Shown: one piece after another, positions 7,559 to 16,333 of the stretch
Layout of the letters: each line of letters begins with the position of its first letter
Numbering within the stretch: position 1 is the stretch's first letter
DNA from: a virus
Virus record (IMG/VR): IMGVR_UViG_3300031952_000039
Location: 1-42,329 of that record
Reading direction: 5' to 3' (one strand)
Length of the DNA: 42,329 nucleotides
Made by a program: the position numbers and the translations under genes
The notes under the pieces: model-generated
What the model was told of the DNA's origin: nothing
What the model saw: the letters and a program-made list of their open reading frames with translations, nothing else
Database searches by the model: none

Positions 7559-7582
7559 AAGCAAGTTGAACTGAGCACGATT

Positions 7583-9847
7583 ATGGCAACAATTGCAAAG
7601 ACCTTTCCGGGCGTTTACGCGCAAGTTATCGACCAGAGTTTCATCACTCCGGTTCGCAGCAGCTTCAAACCCGGTTTGATTGGTGTCGCAGCGAAGGGGG
7701 CATTCAATACTCCGGTGTCCATCCGTTCGCTGAACGAGTTTGTTCAGCAGTTTGGGCAGCCCCTGACGACGACTTACGCTGACGGTGATTTCGGCGCGCC
7801 CGTTGGCGCTGGCTTCTTCTTGGCTGATGCGGTCGCCATGATTTCTGACATGACCGACGGCGTTACGGTCGTGCGCGTGGGCAACCAGTACAATGACCTG
7901 CCCACAGCGGACGTTTCCGGCACGGCGGGCGCGTACACTTTCCTGACCGGGCTGACCAATGCGGTTACCATCAACTCGATGCTGACCGCAGGCGATGACG
8001 TTTTCGTCGCCATCAGCAAGCCCGGCGAAGTCAGCACGGTGAACGTCTCGGTGTTGAGCGCCGGGACCGGTTCGGGACTCATCACGCTGGAAAGCTCGGG
8101 CGACTCGCTCGCGGCTGACTATCAGGGTGCCACGATTGTTTACAGCAATTATTCCGGGGCGGCGTGGCAGGCCGAGGGTGCCATCTACGCCTACGCCTAC
8201 GGCACCAGTGCTTCCGATTACGTGGACCGCGCCGTCACTTCGGTTGGAACTGTCTCCGGTGACAAAAACCAGTTTTTCTTCGACGTGGCCAGCAATCCGA
8301 CCAATGTCGTTGCCGGTGGTGTCTACAAAATCATGGAGACGAACCAGCACACGACGAGTGAAGTCCGGGTCAGCAAGGTGGTGGGCAACCGCGTGTATCT
8401 GGAAACTTCGGACAACACCCGCCTTGGCTATCAGGCTACCCCGCTGCAAGACAACTACACCAGCGCCGTGCTTTATCGGGCCAGCACCGCGCTTCAGGTT
8501 CCGTTTCTGTATCTGGAGGCCAAGACCGCAGGCGAGTGGGCCAACGGCTCCAACCAGAAGACGGGTCTGTACGTGCAGGTGCGCCCGGGTTCAGCCGCAG
8601 GCACCAAAAAGTTGGAAGTGTTCTGGAACGCTGCCTTGGTGGAGACACTGGACAACATCAGTGACACCGCCACGGCCAGCGATGATGATTCCTATGAAAG
8701 TCTCATCTCCCTGTCTGAGTACATTTCGCTCAAGCAGCGCTTTTCCTACGGCGGTGGTCAGCTCTACCACGCTGCCAATACGGTCGCGCCTTGGGATTCT
8801 GCGTACTTCGTCTACAATGCGGGTCCGCCGCTTTCGATGCCGCTCGGGGCGCTCAACGCGGGCATTCTCAGCCTCAGCGTCAGCAACACGGTGGACACGG
8901 GTGGTCAGTTCACCCAAGGGTACAATGGTGCCAACGCGCAAGTTGCCGATTTCGTGGGCACGGTCGACCCGAGCGATGATTCGGCCAGCGGCATCAAAGC
9001 CTTTGAGGATGCCGATAACGTGGATGTCAACCTACTGGCAGCCCCGATGGACGAAGTGCCCATCGAAGTCATGCAGGAACTCCGGCGCGTAGCCAAGAAG
9101 GTCAATGCGCTCGCGCTCGCGGATGTGCCTGCGGGACTCAATGCCCGGCAGGCCATCGACTGGCACAATGGCGCTGGACTCTACGTGAACCAAGGCAGGA
9201 TTGACGACCCGAACATCGCGGTGTTCTGGAACTGGTTCAACATCACTGACCCGTTCACCGGCCTTCAGAAAATGGTGCCGCCGTCTCTTGGGGCGCTGCG
9301 CTGCTTGGCCTTTACCTTCCAGCGCGACAAGCCGTGGTTTGCGGCTGCGGGTGAAACGCGTGGCCTCATTCCTGAAGCCCTCAGCGTGGAATTTGACCGC
9401 GTCAGCGACGCCACCAAACAGGCGATGTACGGCAATGGCAACAGCATCAATCCGATTCTGAAGCTGCGGGGCCGTTTCATGCTCTACGGAGAGCGCACGC
9501 TGCAACGGGCGGAAAGCAAGCTCACCGCCATGCACTCGGTCAATCTCGTCAACTGGGTGGTCACCGGGCTGGCGGTCATTGCCCGTCGTTTCGTGTTTGA
9601 CCCGAACGACCAAGAGCTGCTCACTCAAATCCGGCTCTCGTTCAGCGAGTTCATGGACAAGGTCCGCAATGAGCGCGGCGTTGAGGAGTATTTGCTCGTT
9701 GTAGACGAGCGCAACAACACGGCGGACACGCGCAATCGCCGCGAGGTCATCGTTGACCTGTCTCTGGTTCCGACCGATGTGGCCGAGCGCATCTACATCA
9801 ACGCAACGGTGCGCGAGAGCGGTGCCCAGCTTAACAGCGTGGCGTAA
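7583..9847 (+). CDS. Tail sheath protein (gp18-like)
   Basis: 754 residues. The N-terminus 'FPGVYAQVIDQS..' and 'FKPGLIGVAAKGAFNTPVSI' is the standard opening of contractile sheath proteins (PGVYxxE and G.a.kGP.n.P). The C-terminal domain also fits: 'RGRFMLYGERTLQ', 'VNLVNWVVTGLAVIARRFVFDPND', then the strand handshake 'VIVDLSLVPTDVAERIYINATVRE'. Sheath subunits polymerise around the tube and contract at infection. The insertion domains (residues c.80-470) are long, giving a bigger protein than T4 gp18. It is followed after 29 bp by the tube gene, the usual order. Confidence 0.93.
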   Translation: MATIAKTFPGVYAQVIDQSFITPVRSSFKPGLIGVAAKGAFNTPVSIRSLNEFVQQFGQPLTTTYADGDFGAPVGAGFFLADAVAMISDMTDGVTVVRVGNQYNDLPTADVSGTAGAYTFLTGLTNAVTINSMLTAGDDVFVAISKPGEVSTVNVSVLSAGTGSGLITLESSGDSLAADYQGATIVYSNYSGAAWQAEGAIYAYAYGTSASDYVDRAVTSVGTVSGDKNQFFFDVASNPTNVVAGGVYKIMETNQHTTSEVRVSKVVGNRVYLETSDNTRLGYQATPLQDNYTSAVLYRASTALQVPFLYLEAKTAGEWANGSNQKTGLYVQVRPGSAAGTKKLEVFWNAALVETLDNISDTATASDDDSYESLISLSEYISLKQRFSYGGGQLYHAANTVAPWDSAYFVYNAGPPLSMPLGALNAGILSLSVSNTVDTGGQFTQGYNGANAQVADFVGTVDPSDDSASGIKAFEDADNVDVNLLAAPMDEVPIEVMQELRRVAKKVNALALADVPAGLNARQAIDWHNGAGLYVNQGRIDDPNIAVFWNWFNITDPFTGLQKMVPPSLGALRCLAFTFQRDKPWFAAAGETRGLIPEALSVEFDRVSDATKQAMYGNGNSINPILKLRGRFMLYGERTLQRAESKLTAMHSVNLVNWVVTGLAVIARRFVFDPNDQELLTQIRLSFSEFMDKVRNERGVEEYLLVVDERNNTADTRNRREVIVDLSLVPTDVAERIYINATVRESGAQLNSVA

Positions 9848-9876
9848 CACGATTGTAAACAACAAACACTGACATT

Positions 9877-10494
9877 ATGGCCCGGATGAATTTCCATAAC
9901 ACCTTCGGCGCGGCAGCGACAGCCCAAGGCATTGACTTGCAACGCATCGACCTGTGGAAAGTCACTCTCATGCTGCCACAGGCTCTGGGCATGGACTGGA
10001 AGGAGAACGTCGAGTTTGCGCTGGAAAAGTTCCCCTTCCCTGAGCGCACCCGCGAGATGACAGCGGTCAAGTACATGCAGCAGACCAACTATCTCATCGG
10101 GGGCGACACCGCGACGCCTGCTGTTGAGATTCCAGTGCGCTACGCTTTTCAGCAGCAGACTGCCGAGGCACTGGAAAAGTGGAATTTCCTGTGCGCGAAT
10201 CCGCTGACAGGCGGTGTCGGGCTGACTTCAGCCTGCAAGTGCAAGGGCTACATGTCGTGGATTGTGCCCAACATGCAGAAGCAGATTCAGGACATCCGGG
10301 GCAACGCCCTCCCGGGTGAGAACACGATGGACCAAGGTCTGGTTTACGTGCTGGAAGGCTGCATCATCAAGGGGTTGAAATTCACGGATGCCGACATGAC
10401 CCAGAGCGGGTACGTCAACCTGTTGTTCAGCCTGCAAATGGACCGCTACTACCCGGCGAACATCAACCAAATGGTGCCTATCGTCGCAACTTGA
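9877..10494 (+). CDS. Tail tube protein (gp19-like)
   Basis: 205 residues. It lies directly downstream of the sheath and shows the T4 gp19-type core: 'FPFPERTREMTAVKYMQQTNYLIGG' (in parts), 'VEIPVRYAFQQQTAEALEKWNFLC' and a C-terminal 'YVNLLFSLQMDRYYPANIN'. The subunits stack as hexameric rings to form the DNA channel. The TGA stop overlaps the next gene's ATG (TGATG), so the zinc-ribbon gene is probably coupled. Confidence 0.9.
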   Translation: MARMNFHNTFGAAATAQGIDLQRIDLWKVTLMLPQALGMDWKENVEFALEKFPFPERTREMTAVKYMQQTNYLIGGDTATPAVEIPVRYAFQQQTAEALEKWNFLCANPLTGGVGLTSACKCKGYMSWIVPNMQKQIQDIRGNALPGENTMDQGLVYVLEGCIIKGLKFTDADMTQSGYVNLLFSLQMDRYYPANINQMVPIVAT

Positions 10495-10877
10495 TGAGTG
10501 AATCCGTTGAAGCCGTTATTCTGCGCATTGGACGCCGCCCGGTGGCAGAGTCGCCGTTGGCGGAGCCGCCTGCGCTGAACAGCGACCTTGGCGTGGCATT
10601 GATTTGCCCGCGCTGTCTGGGCATTGACGGGCAGCGCCGTCAGTTTGAAGATGCGTTGCTGGTTGAGTGTCCTGATTGCGGTGCGCATTTTTCAGAACGG
10701 CTGGACACGCTGTCAAAAATTGTTCTTGTCAAATTGACTGAGATGGAGCGGCGTAGACATCAGTTCTTAGGGGTGGGGCGGCGGCGCAGGCACACGCATG
10801 CGCATGCTGAACACAAGCCCCACCAACAGCAGTCGCTTCACCTAAAGACTGAGGCGCGGATTAAAACTGAAGAATGA
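10494..10877 (+). CDS. Zinc-ribbon protein
   Basis: 127 residues, ATG at 10494 overlapping the tube stop. Two CxxC knuckles are visible, C38-x2-C41 (CPRC) and C59-x2-C62 (CPDC), about 17 residues apart: a rubredoxin-type ribbon. The C-terminus is Arg/His/Gln-rich (GRRRRHTHAHAEHKPHQQQ). Function unknown. Its place after the tube is where tail-assembly chaperones often lie, but no chaperone motif is visible. Confidence 0.65.
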   Translation: MSESVEAVILRIGRRPVAESPLAEPPALNSDLGVALICPRCLGIDGQRRQFEDALLVECPDCGAHFSERLDTLSKIVLVKLTEMERRRHQFLGVGRRRRHTHAHAEHKPHQQQSLHLKTEARIKTEE

Positions 10878-11659
10878 ATCCTTACATCACCAAAATCACA
10901 GGTGTCCCCGTGCAAGAGCGCGGACCAGTCGGACAAGCAATCAAACAGGCGTTTGGCGGCGGTGCTGATGCAGCTCCCGATGACGAAGGCGAAACCCCGC
11001 GCGGCGGTGGCGAAGGGCTTCCGCCCGGCGACGAAGGGCTTCCGCCCGAGGGTGGCGGTGGTGAAGGGGGCGAAGGGCTTCCGCCCGAGGGTGGTGGTGG
11101 TGAAGGGGGCGAAGGGCTTCCGCCCGAGGGCGGCGGTGACGAAGGGCTTCCGCCCGAGGGTGGCGACGAAGGGCTTGAACCGTGGCAACAGCGCTTGCTG
11201 GACCACGTCAAGCAGCGCTTTATCTCGGAGCGTGTCAACGGTTTCCAGTCAGCAGCGGGCACAATGTACCCGCCTGCTCCGCAAGAGGAGGTTGAGCAGC
11301 GCTGGGAGCAGAATAAGCACAAATTCATGGCGGTCATACAGAGTCCGAGCGTTCGTGCGAGATTTGGTCCCGATGGCAGGCTCGCGGGTGTGACGGGAGC
11401 GGGCGAAGGCGAAATGTGCCCGCACTGTGGGCAACCGATGCCAGCTGCGGAAGGCGGTGACGGTGCTGGTCTTCCGCCCGAGGATGCCGCACTGGGTGGC
11501 GACGAAGGGCTTCCGCCCGAGGAGCCTGAACAGCCTGAACAGCAGCCACCGCCTGAGCCTGCGGGTGAAAATGAACAGGAGGAGCCACCGCCTGAGCGTG
11601 GTCCGCGCCTGCCAGAATCAGCTCGCCGCAGGGCTGCCCGCAAACTGGATGACGAATAA
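10874..11659 (+). CDS. Repeat-rich disordered protein with zinc knuckle
   Basis: 261 residues, ATG overlapping the previous stop (ATGA). Residues c.45-100 and c.195-260 are Gly/Glu/Pro-rich repeats of the form EGLPPEGGGGEG. A middle helical block (EPWQQRLLDHVKQRFISERV, VEQRWEQNKHKFMAVIQSP) ends in CPHCGQP (C182-x2-C185), only half of a typical four-ligand site. The tail is Arg/Lys-rich (SARRRAARKLDDE). Function unknown. Similar P/G/E-rich tails occur in the products of 1246-2754 and 38877-39347. Confidence 0.65.
   Translation: MNPYITKITGVPVQERGPVGQAIKQAFGGGADAAPDDEGETPRGGGEGLPPGDEGLPPEGGGGEGGEGLPPEGGGGEGGEGLPPEGGGDEGLPPEGGDEGLEPWQQRLLDHVKQRFISERVNGFQSAAGTMYPPAPQEEVEQRWEQNKHKFMAVIQSPSVRARFGPDGRLAGVTGAGEGEMCPHCGQPMPAAEGGDGAGLPPEDAALGGDEGLPPEEPEQPEQQPPPEPAGENEQEEPPPERGPRLPESARRRAARKLDDE
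11012..11170 (+). repeat. Tandem coding repeat (EGLPPE units)
   Basis: The 15-mer GAAGGGCTTCCGCCC starts at 11012, 11033, 11072, 11111 and 11141, with a further copy at 11504. Periods are 21, 39, 39 and 30 bp, all multiples of three, so the reading frame is kept. Copy number could vary by slippage. Confidence 0.8.
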
Positions 11660-12195
11660 TGCGTCCTCAAGGCATAGTCACCGTGTCGAAGGTCGTGGAT
11701 GCCACGGGTCGTGAAATATCGACCCAGCAAGCCATCGACTACGGCTGGATTTGTGCGCCAGCCGGTCGCCAGCCTGCGGGCTGGGGACTGGAGCGCCACG
11801 AAGTCGTGGTGGGGCACAATTTGTTTGTAGACAACGGAAGGCAGCTCCTTGCCTATGCCTTCGCTTTTCGTGCTCCGCTGGCCAACTACACCTGCCAGAA
11901 GTTCGGTGTTGGCACCGGCACCACCGCAGCTCGCGTGACGGACGTGGCACTGGAAGCGCCCATTCAGTTCAGCGACGGCTACTGGACGAAAGCGATAGAC
12001 CTCATTGATTTCCTGTCAGCTTTTGTCGTGCGCGTTTCGTTTTCTCTCGGGACAGCGGACGCCAACGGTTACATCATTTCGGAGATGGGTTTGTTCTCCG
12101 GCAATGACACGCTGATTGCGCGCAAGATTCGCACGGTCAGCTTGAACAAAACGAGTGACTTTAGTCCCACGCTGACTTGGCGCTGTCGCTTCTGA
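11659..12195 (+). CDS. Tail/baseplate accessory protein
   Basis: 178 residues; ATG overlaps the preceding stop (TAATG). The C-terminal half, 'EMGLFSGNDTLIARKIRTVSLNKTSDFSPTLTWRCRF', follows a pattern I associate with small phage tail/fibre-network proteins (E-x-GLF...L.aRk....i.Kt....l.i.W). The N-terminus 'VVDATGREI' and 'GHNLFVDNGRQLLAYAF' is compatible. Exact role unknown; virion location inferred. Confidence 0.6.
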   Translation: MRPQGIVTVSKVVDATGREISTQQAIDYGWICAPAGRQPAGWGLERHEVVVGHNLFVDNGRQLLAYAFAFRAPLANYTCQKFGVGTGTTAARVTDVALEAPIQFSDGYWTKAIDLIDFLSAFVVRVSFSLGTADANGYIISEMGLFSGNDTLIARKIRTVSLNKTSDFSPTLTWRCRF

Positions 12196-12197
12196 GC

Positions 12198-12662
12198 ATG
12201 AGCAGCCCAGCCGAAATAGTTTGTTGCTACGCTGTAGTTGTCAATACGGTGCCGCAGTCTGATGTAGTGGTTAGCTGGAACAGCAGGTCTGGGGTAGAAA
12301 CTCTTCAGGATGCAATAGAAACGGCTGCTGTTTTTGTGTCCAGAAAAACGGAAAAGTGCAGTCCAGAAAAAAATCACAGCTACTGGCTTTCTGTCGGCAG
12401 CCAGATGCTGCAATTGTTGCAGAGCATCCCCAGTTTCGAGTTTGTGGGCAGTGTTCGCTTCACTGTAGACAACGTGGCTTATGCAGGCGGATTGGGCGTT
12501 AAACCAGTTTTTGTTCAGAAAGATGTTGAGCCGCTTTACTGCGCTGTTGGTAATGCTTGCTGCTGCTACTCCATTTGCATCGTTTCGGATGAAAGGTCAG
12601 GGTGCCCTGTCAAGTACTACGCACCCGTAGACAAAGATGTTGCTCTCTGTCTGAGTGTCTAA
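12198..12662 (+). CDS. Cys-containing hypothetical protein
   Basis: 154 residues; ATG at 12198, 2 nt after the previous stop. Not recognised. It has a Cys cluster (AVGNACCCYSICIVSDERSGCPV) near the C-terminus and many Val/Ser residues. Base composition is noticeably less GC-rich than its neighbours, suggesting recent acquisition. Virion context only. Confidence 0.55.
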   Translation: MSSPAEIVCCYAVVVNTVPQSDVVVSWNSRSGVETLQDAIETAAVFVSRKTEKCSPEKNHSYWLSVGSQMLQLLQSIPSFEFVGSVRFTVDNVAYAGGLGVKPVFVQKDVEPLYCAVGNACCCYSICIVSDERSGCPVKYYAPVDKDVALCLSV

Positions 12663-12664
12663 AC

Positions 12665-13111
12665 ATGAACTCTATCCTTCGCCGCGTGCTTGGTGAGAAC
12701 GATGACGTAGAGAGTCATCTGGCCGCAGGCCATGCAGGCGTGCCGCCTGAAGGTCGCCAGTATCCGCCGCCGCCGCCGCCGCCCAGTCTCAGCGCGGGAG
12801 GGGAGTCAGAAGAATCGACCGAGCTTGAACTGCTTGACCGGATTAAGGGGCACGCCATCCATCTGGAGGAAGTCATCGGCGAATTGGGCCGTCTTGCCTA
12901 CGGGCGCGCTGACATGCCTGACGGGCCTGAGCGGGCGCACGGCGAGAGTGAACAAGAAATTGTGCGCGAGCTTGAAGGCGCTCTGGACACCATCGCCTAC
13001 GCCGTTCGAGACTACGAAAGGCTGCACGCACAGTACGCCGACGAACGCCGGTCTGCTGCAAGCGCCGAAGCCCAGCACCAGCACCAAAACCCTGAACTCC
13101 CACTTACCTGA
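12665..13111 (+). CDS. Helical protein with polyproline run
   Basis: 148 residues; ATG 2 nt after the previous stop. It has an eight-residue-class polyproline run (PPPPPPP, residues c.37-43), followed by acidic helices (ELELLDRIKGHAIHLEEVIG; EIVRELEGALDTIAYAVRDY) likely to form a coiled coil or helical bundle, and a His/Gln-rich end. No family recognised. Confidence 0.6.
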   Translation: MNSILRRVLGENDDVESHLAAGHAGVPPEGRQYPPPPPPPSLSAGGESEESTELELLDRIKGHAIHLEEVIGELGRLAYGRADMPDGPERAHGESEQEIVRELEGALDTIAYAVRDYERLHAQYADERRSAASAEAQHQHQNPELPLT

Positions 13112-13114
13112 TTT

Positions 13115-13468
13115 ATGGTTATCCACGTCACAGATTCTCAACTCGTCGGCGAAACAACCTCCACGCTGTTCAGCACGATTCAGCAGGGGCCGGTCGACAT
13201 GGCCATCGTCATCAAGAACTCCGGTGTCAACACCATGAACTACCGGTTTCAGGAGTTCAATGGCAGTGCGTGGGTGGACATGGGGGCTTCCGGCAGTGAC
13301 CTCTACAACACGCTTTCCGTGAACGAGGTCAAGTTGATTGAAGTGGACAGCAGCTACCCGCAGGTGCAGATGGTGGGCAATGCCAGCGGCGGTGCCTTCT
13401 TGGAGTTCGCCATCACCCGTTACGTGAACCGCGCCAGCGGTGGCAGCGTGCCCATCCTCAATCTCTAA
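13115..13468 (+). CDS. Small beta-sandwich virion-like protein
   Basis: 117 residues. The strand pattern 'MAIVIKNSGVNTMNYRFQEF', 'LSVNEVKLIEVD' and 'FLEFAITRYVN' resembles the products of 2788-3243 and 28903-29394 (N-x-G, a YRFQEF/LRLMQY strand, a late ITR/VIR strand). Probably an outer virion or fibre-associated protein; inferred. The TAA stop shares CTAA with the TAG of the convergent exonuclease gene. Confidence 0.6.
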   Translation: MVIHVTDSQLVGETTSTLFSTIQQGPVDMAIVIKNSGVNTMNYRFQEFNGSAWVDMGASGSDLYNTLSVNEVKLIEVDSSYPQVQMVGNASGGAFLEFAITRYVNRASGGSVPILNL

Positions 13469-14340
13469 CAATTCTGCTGCCTGCTGAGCACGCGAACTTC
13501 ACCATTGAGGCGGGCTGTCGCGTAGGCGCTGAAGAGGACTTGGTAGCGAAGTGCTACTTGGGGCATGTCCCAGTCATTTACCAGTTCTGGGTCAGCCAGA
13601 ACCAGCGGTGCCGGGGGAGGAACTCCCGGCACATCCGTTTTCAGGAGGACGCGTTCGAGCGATTCGTAGAACACCTGCCGGAACACCTGCGGCACTTGCG
13701 CGTCGATGGTTTGCAGTGCCTGCTCGAAGTTCATCTTGGGCGTGACCAGCTCAAAGAGCTTGCGCACCTTCTTCGGTCCCCACCCCTTGATGCCGGGAAT
13801 GTTGTCGACCTTGTCCCCCAGTATGGCGAGGGCGAGAGACACCTGACTGGGGCGCTTCACGTTGAACTTGTTCTGGATGAACCCGCGTGACAGGACCGCC
13901 TTGGTGTTGAGGCAGTAGTACTCACAGTTGCCGCCTTGGAGCATCATCAAATCCTTGTCGCCCGACACGACGTAGACCGTGTCATTTGGGTCGCTGACAA
14001 AAACTGCGGTGGCCACCACGTCGTCACCTTCGTAGTCATCGTGCCAGTAGTGAGAGCTGCCCAGCAGGGCGGTCAGCATGTCAATGAGCAGTTCCTTGGT
14101 GTCGTGGTAGGAAACAGGCTTTTCGGCGCGGTGCTTGGACTTGTTCTGCTGGCTGTCCCATGCAAAAAGTGTCCGGTCGAACAAGTGTCCGAGCAGGTTG
14201 GCGTCCGGGTTGAGCAGGTTGAAAACGGTGGTCAGGGTAAAGAGGATGGCCTTGGCCGGGTCAGGGGTGCCCGAGTCACGCTCGGCGGCAAACCAGCTTC
14301 TCGCATAGATTGAGTTTCCGTCTACAACAAGGTTAATCAT
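13465..14340 (-). CDS. 5'-3' exonuclease / RNase H (FEN family)
   Basis: 291 residues, ATG at 14340. All FEN-superfamily motifs are visible: D7 (VVDGNSIYARS), E104/D106/D107 (DYEGDD), D128/D130 (VSGDKD), D176 and D179 (ILGDKVDNIPG), then a helix-hairpin-helix (GIKGWGPKKVRKLF). These proteins (T4 RNase H, T5 D15, Pol I N-domain) remove RNA primers and 5' flaps with two metal ions. Here it is in a virion-gene neighbourhood, transcribed with the gp26-like and spike genes upstream. Confidence 0.9.
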   Translation of the reverse strand: MINLVVDGNSIYARSWFAAERDSGTPDPAKAILFTLTTVFNLLNPDANLLGHLFDRTLFAWDSQQNKSKHRAEKPVSYHDTKELLIDMLTALLGSSHYWHDDYEGDDVVATAVFVSDPNDTVYVVSGDKDLMMLQGGNCEYYCLNTKAVLSRGFIQNKFNVKRPSQVSLALAILGDKVDNIPGIKGWGPKKVRKLFELVTPKMNFEQALQTIDAQVPQVFRQVFYESLERVLLKTDVPGVPPPAPLVLADPELVNDWDMPQVALRYQVLFSAYATARLNGEVRVLSRQQNC

Positions 14341-14528
14341 GTTTTTATTTTCGCGTTTTCTTCCTCAACGCGCTTGTTGCGCAGGCGCAGGAACAGTTGC
14401 AGGATGTCATCCGGCAGCGTCTCCAAGTTTACAATCAGTCCCTTATCGTCCCACGCCAGTTCAAAAATGAGACGGTATTTAGCCTCTCGGTCAAGTCGGC
14501 TTTGTCGGACGAAAAAAGTCTTGGTCAA
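14337..14528 (-). CDS. Small charged protein
   Basis: 63 residues. The only in-frame start is TTG at 14528; an upstream stop blocks extension. It overlaps the gp26-like gene by 38 nt and its stop overlaps the exonuclease start (ATGA). Charged helix at the C-terminus (LQLFLRLRNKRVEEENAKIK). Not recognised. Tight coupling on both sides argues that it is real. Confidence 0.55.
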   Translation of the reverse strand: MTKTFFVRQSRLDREAKYRLIFELAWDDKGLIVNLETLPDDILQLFLRLRNKRVEEENAKIKT

Positions 14529-15276
14529 ACGTCAGCATGTGGGAGAATTCCATCCGGCACTGCGCATTTTCGCAGCGATGGGGCAGCAGCGTGTTCAGGT
14601 GGGGTGACAGCTCCTTTTCCTGTTCCGCCAGATACCGCATGTCAGAGGGGTGCAGCGCGCGGTACCAGACGGCCAGTTCTTCGGCAGTGTCAGGCCGGGT
14701 CGCGTTGATGGTGACCACGTGCAGCATGTGCCGGAGTTCCACGTCGTTGACCTTCAGCTTCTCTTCGGGCGGGCGCGCCGCCAGCAGGCGCTCGTGCCGG
14801 ACCAGCAGTGGGGTGATGCACACGATGTCCTTGCAGACCGGGAGGGTGATTTCGTCGAAGCCCGGATAAGCAGCCGTCTTTTCAGCGACTTTTTCCAGTT
14901 CGTCCGGCACTCGAATCTTTTCCTGCCGCTTGGTGCCGCAAATTGGACAGCGTGACTGGTAGTTGATGATGTTGTCCGCCGCCAGCGCCCGGGACACAAG
15001 CAGGACGGAGTTGACCTCGTCAGCGACAAAATCATCGACAGCGCCGCCGTTCAGGTTGGAGCAGCGCTGGAGCAGGTCGAACAGGACAGCGGCTCCGTTG
15101 TCCTGCCGGGAAGCTTCCAGCAGGTAGGCGTCCATGTCGCTGTCCCACGGAAAGACGGTCAGCTGGCCGTCGGGCCACGCCTGCGGATTGCTGTAGCCGT
15201 GGCTCATCAGCGTGATGGTTTTCTTGTAGTGCTCCCTGCGGGGCACCAGCGAGGTCATGTTGGTCTTGATTGCCAT
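14491..15276 (-). CDS. Baseplate hub assembly protein (gp26-like)
   Basis: 261 residues, ATG at 15276. It resembles T4-type baseplate hub subunit gp26 and relatives: an N-terminal basic segment, a central domain with a zinc knuckle CPICGTK, and the end 'CRMEFSHMLTFDQDFFRP', an 'F..FF' ending usual in that family. A second Cys pair (CENAQC) may complete a metal site. It lies between the spike and small genes, all on the minus strand, which fits a hub-assembly cluster. Family call moderate, by pattern and context. Confidence 0.6.
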   Translation of the reverse strand: MAIKTNMTSLVPRREHYKKTITLMSHGYSNPQAWPDGQLTVFPWDSDMDAYLLEASRQDNGAAVLFDLLQRCSNLNGGAVDDFVADEVNSVLLVSRALAADNIINYQSRCPICGTKRQEKIRVPDELEKVAEKTAAYPGFDEITLPVCKDIVCITPLLVRHERLLAARPPEEKLKVNDVELRHMLHVVTINATRPDTAEELAVWYRALHPSDMRYLAEQEKELSPHLNTLLPHRCENAQCRMEFSHMLTFDQDFFRPTKPT

Positions 15277-15300
15277 TACCTGTAGAACGGAAAAAAGTGG

Positions 15301-16326
15301 TTACAGCCCGAAAATAACGCGGGATACCACGGCGGCAGGAGTGGGCTGCACCACGCTGTTGGGCGGGACGATGGGCGGGCCGGTGGGCGACCCATTGTTT
15401 CCGTTGGAATGGGTGTGTGCAGACAGGTAGGACAGCAGGCTGTCCATCCACGCGGTCAGCTGATTGCCGAGCACGAACGGTTCGCTGGCACCGGAGCCAA
15501 GCGTCAGCGTCGGAAAGACCAAAGCCATGCTTCCGATGCTGGTCAGGGTGAGTGTAGACAATGTTTTGATGCTGCCTTTCAGCAGCGCTTCGACGGTAAA
15601 ATTCCGCACCGTGAACAGACCGATGTCTTGGGTGGCTTTGACCTTGAATTCGCCGAAGTCTACATTGATGATGAAATCGCCGGTGGTCGCGAGGAACTCG
15701 TAGCTGGCCGCCATCGCCAGCCAGTCGTTGAAAATCTGGAACTTCATGTCCTCGTTGATGAGCAGCAGTCCGCTCAGGTCGGCGTCGTCCAGTTGCAGCA
15801 TCTGACCCAGCGGTGTAGACATTTTTACGCTGCCATCGTAGCTGCCTTGCGCGGAAGCATCAGTCAAGACGACATTGTAACCTTGGCTGGTGGTGGCAAT
15901 GACCCCGCCCTGATTGATTTCAAAGCCGTTGCTCCACTTGAACCAAGCGGCCCGGTCAGGGCGGCCCACGCTGTTGGGCGGCGCGGGTGGCGTGCCCGGC
16001 TTGTAGCTGTGCAACGGGAAGTTTTGCCGTTCATCGGTGGTCTGCATGCCCCACTCCCAAATGGGTTTTTCCGGTTCGCCGTCGAGGAAGCGCACCCAGA
16101 CCTTGTCGTTTACTTCGGGCAGATGGGAGAATCCGCCCGAGGCTTTGGTGGAGCCTGCGGGCAGTCCGGCTGGAAGCGCCCACGGCAGGTCGTTGGTGCC
16201 AATGTAGCGACCGGCGTCGCCGCTGGTGCCGTAGACGTGTGGCACGCGCACCTTCAAGCGTCCGAGCTTTTCAGGGTCGTTGTTCCCTTCCACGATGCCG
16301 CCGTAGGTCATTACCAGCGAGTTCAT
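15301..16326 (-). CDS. Tail spike protein (gp5/VgrG-like)
   Basis: 341 residues. The N-terminal OB-fold is clear: 'NNDPEKLGRLKVRVPHVYG', 'LPWALPAG', 'FSHLPEVNDKVWVRFLDGEPEKPIWEW' (shown in parts), the standard gp5/VgrG/GpV opening. The C-terminal third is repetitive strands (beta-helix-like) ending with 'HTHSNGNNGSPTGPP', the histidine/TGPP signature of spike proteins. No lysozyme domain is inserted, unlike T4 gp5. ATG at 16326 lies 7 nt after GTAGTTA and overlaps the stop of the repeat-B ORF (ATGA). Confidence 0.85.
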   Translation of the reverse strand: MNSLVMTYGGIVEGNNDPEKLGRLKVRVPHVYGTSGDAGRYIGTNDLPWALPAGLPAGSTKASGGFSHLPEVNDKVWVRFLDGEPEKPIWEWGMQTTDERQNFPLHSYKPGTPPAPPNSVGRPDRAAWFKWSNGFEINQGGVIATTSQGYNVVLTDASAQGSYDGSVKMSTPLGQMLQLDDADLSGLLLINEDMKFQIFNDWLAMAASYEFLATTGDFIINVDFGEFKVKATQDIGLFTVRNFTVEALLKGSIKTLSTLTLTSIGSMALVFPTLTLGSGASEPFVLGNQLTAWMDSLLSYLSAHTHSNGNNGSPTGPPIVPPNSVVQPTPAAVVSRVIFGL

Positions 16327-16333
16327 TTTGGTT

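Noticed and set aside
10902-11393. Alternative-frame ORF with KGFRPR repeats over the EGLPPE gene
   Set aside because: It arises from the same tandem repeat read in another frame; its start lies within the real gene and it overlaps most of it. Operon overlap points to the 10874 frame.
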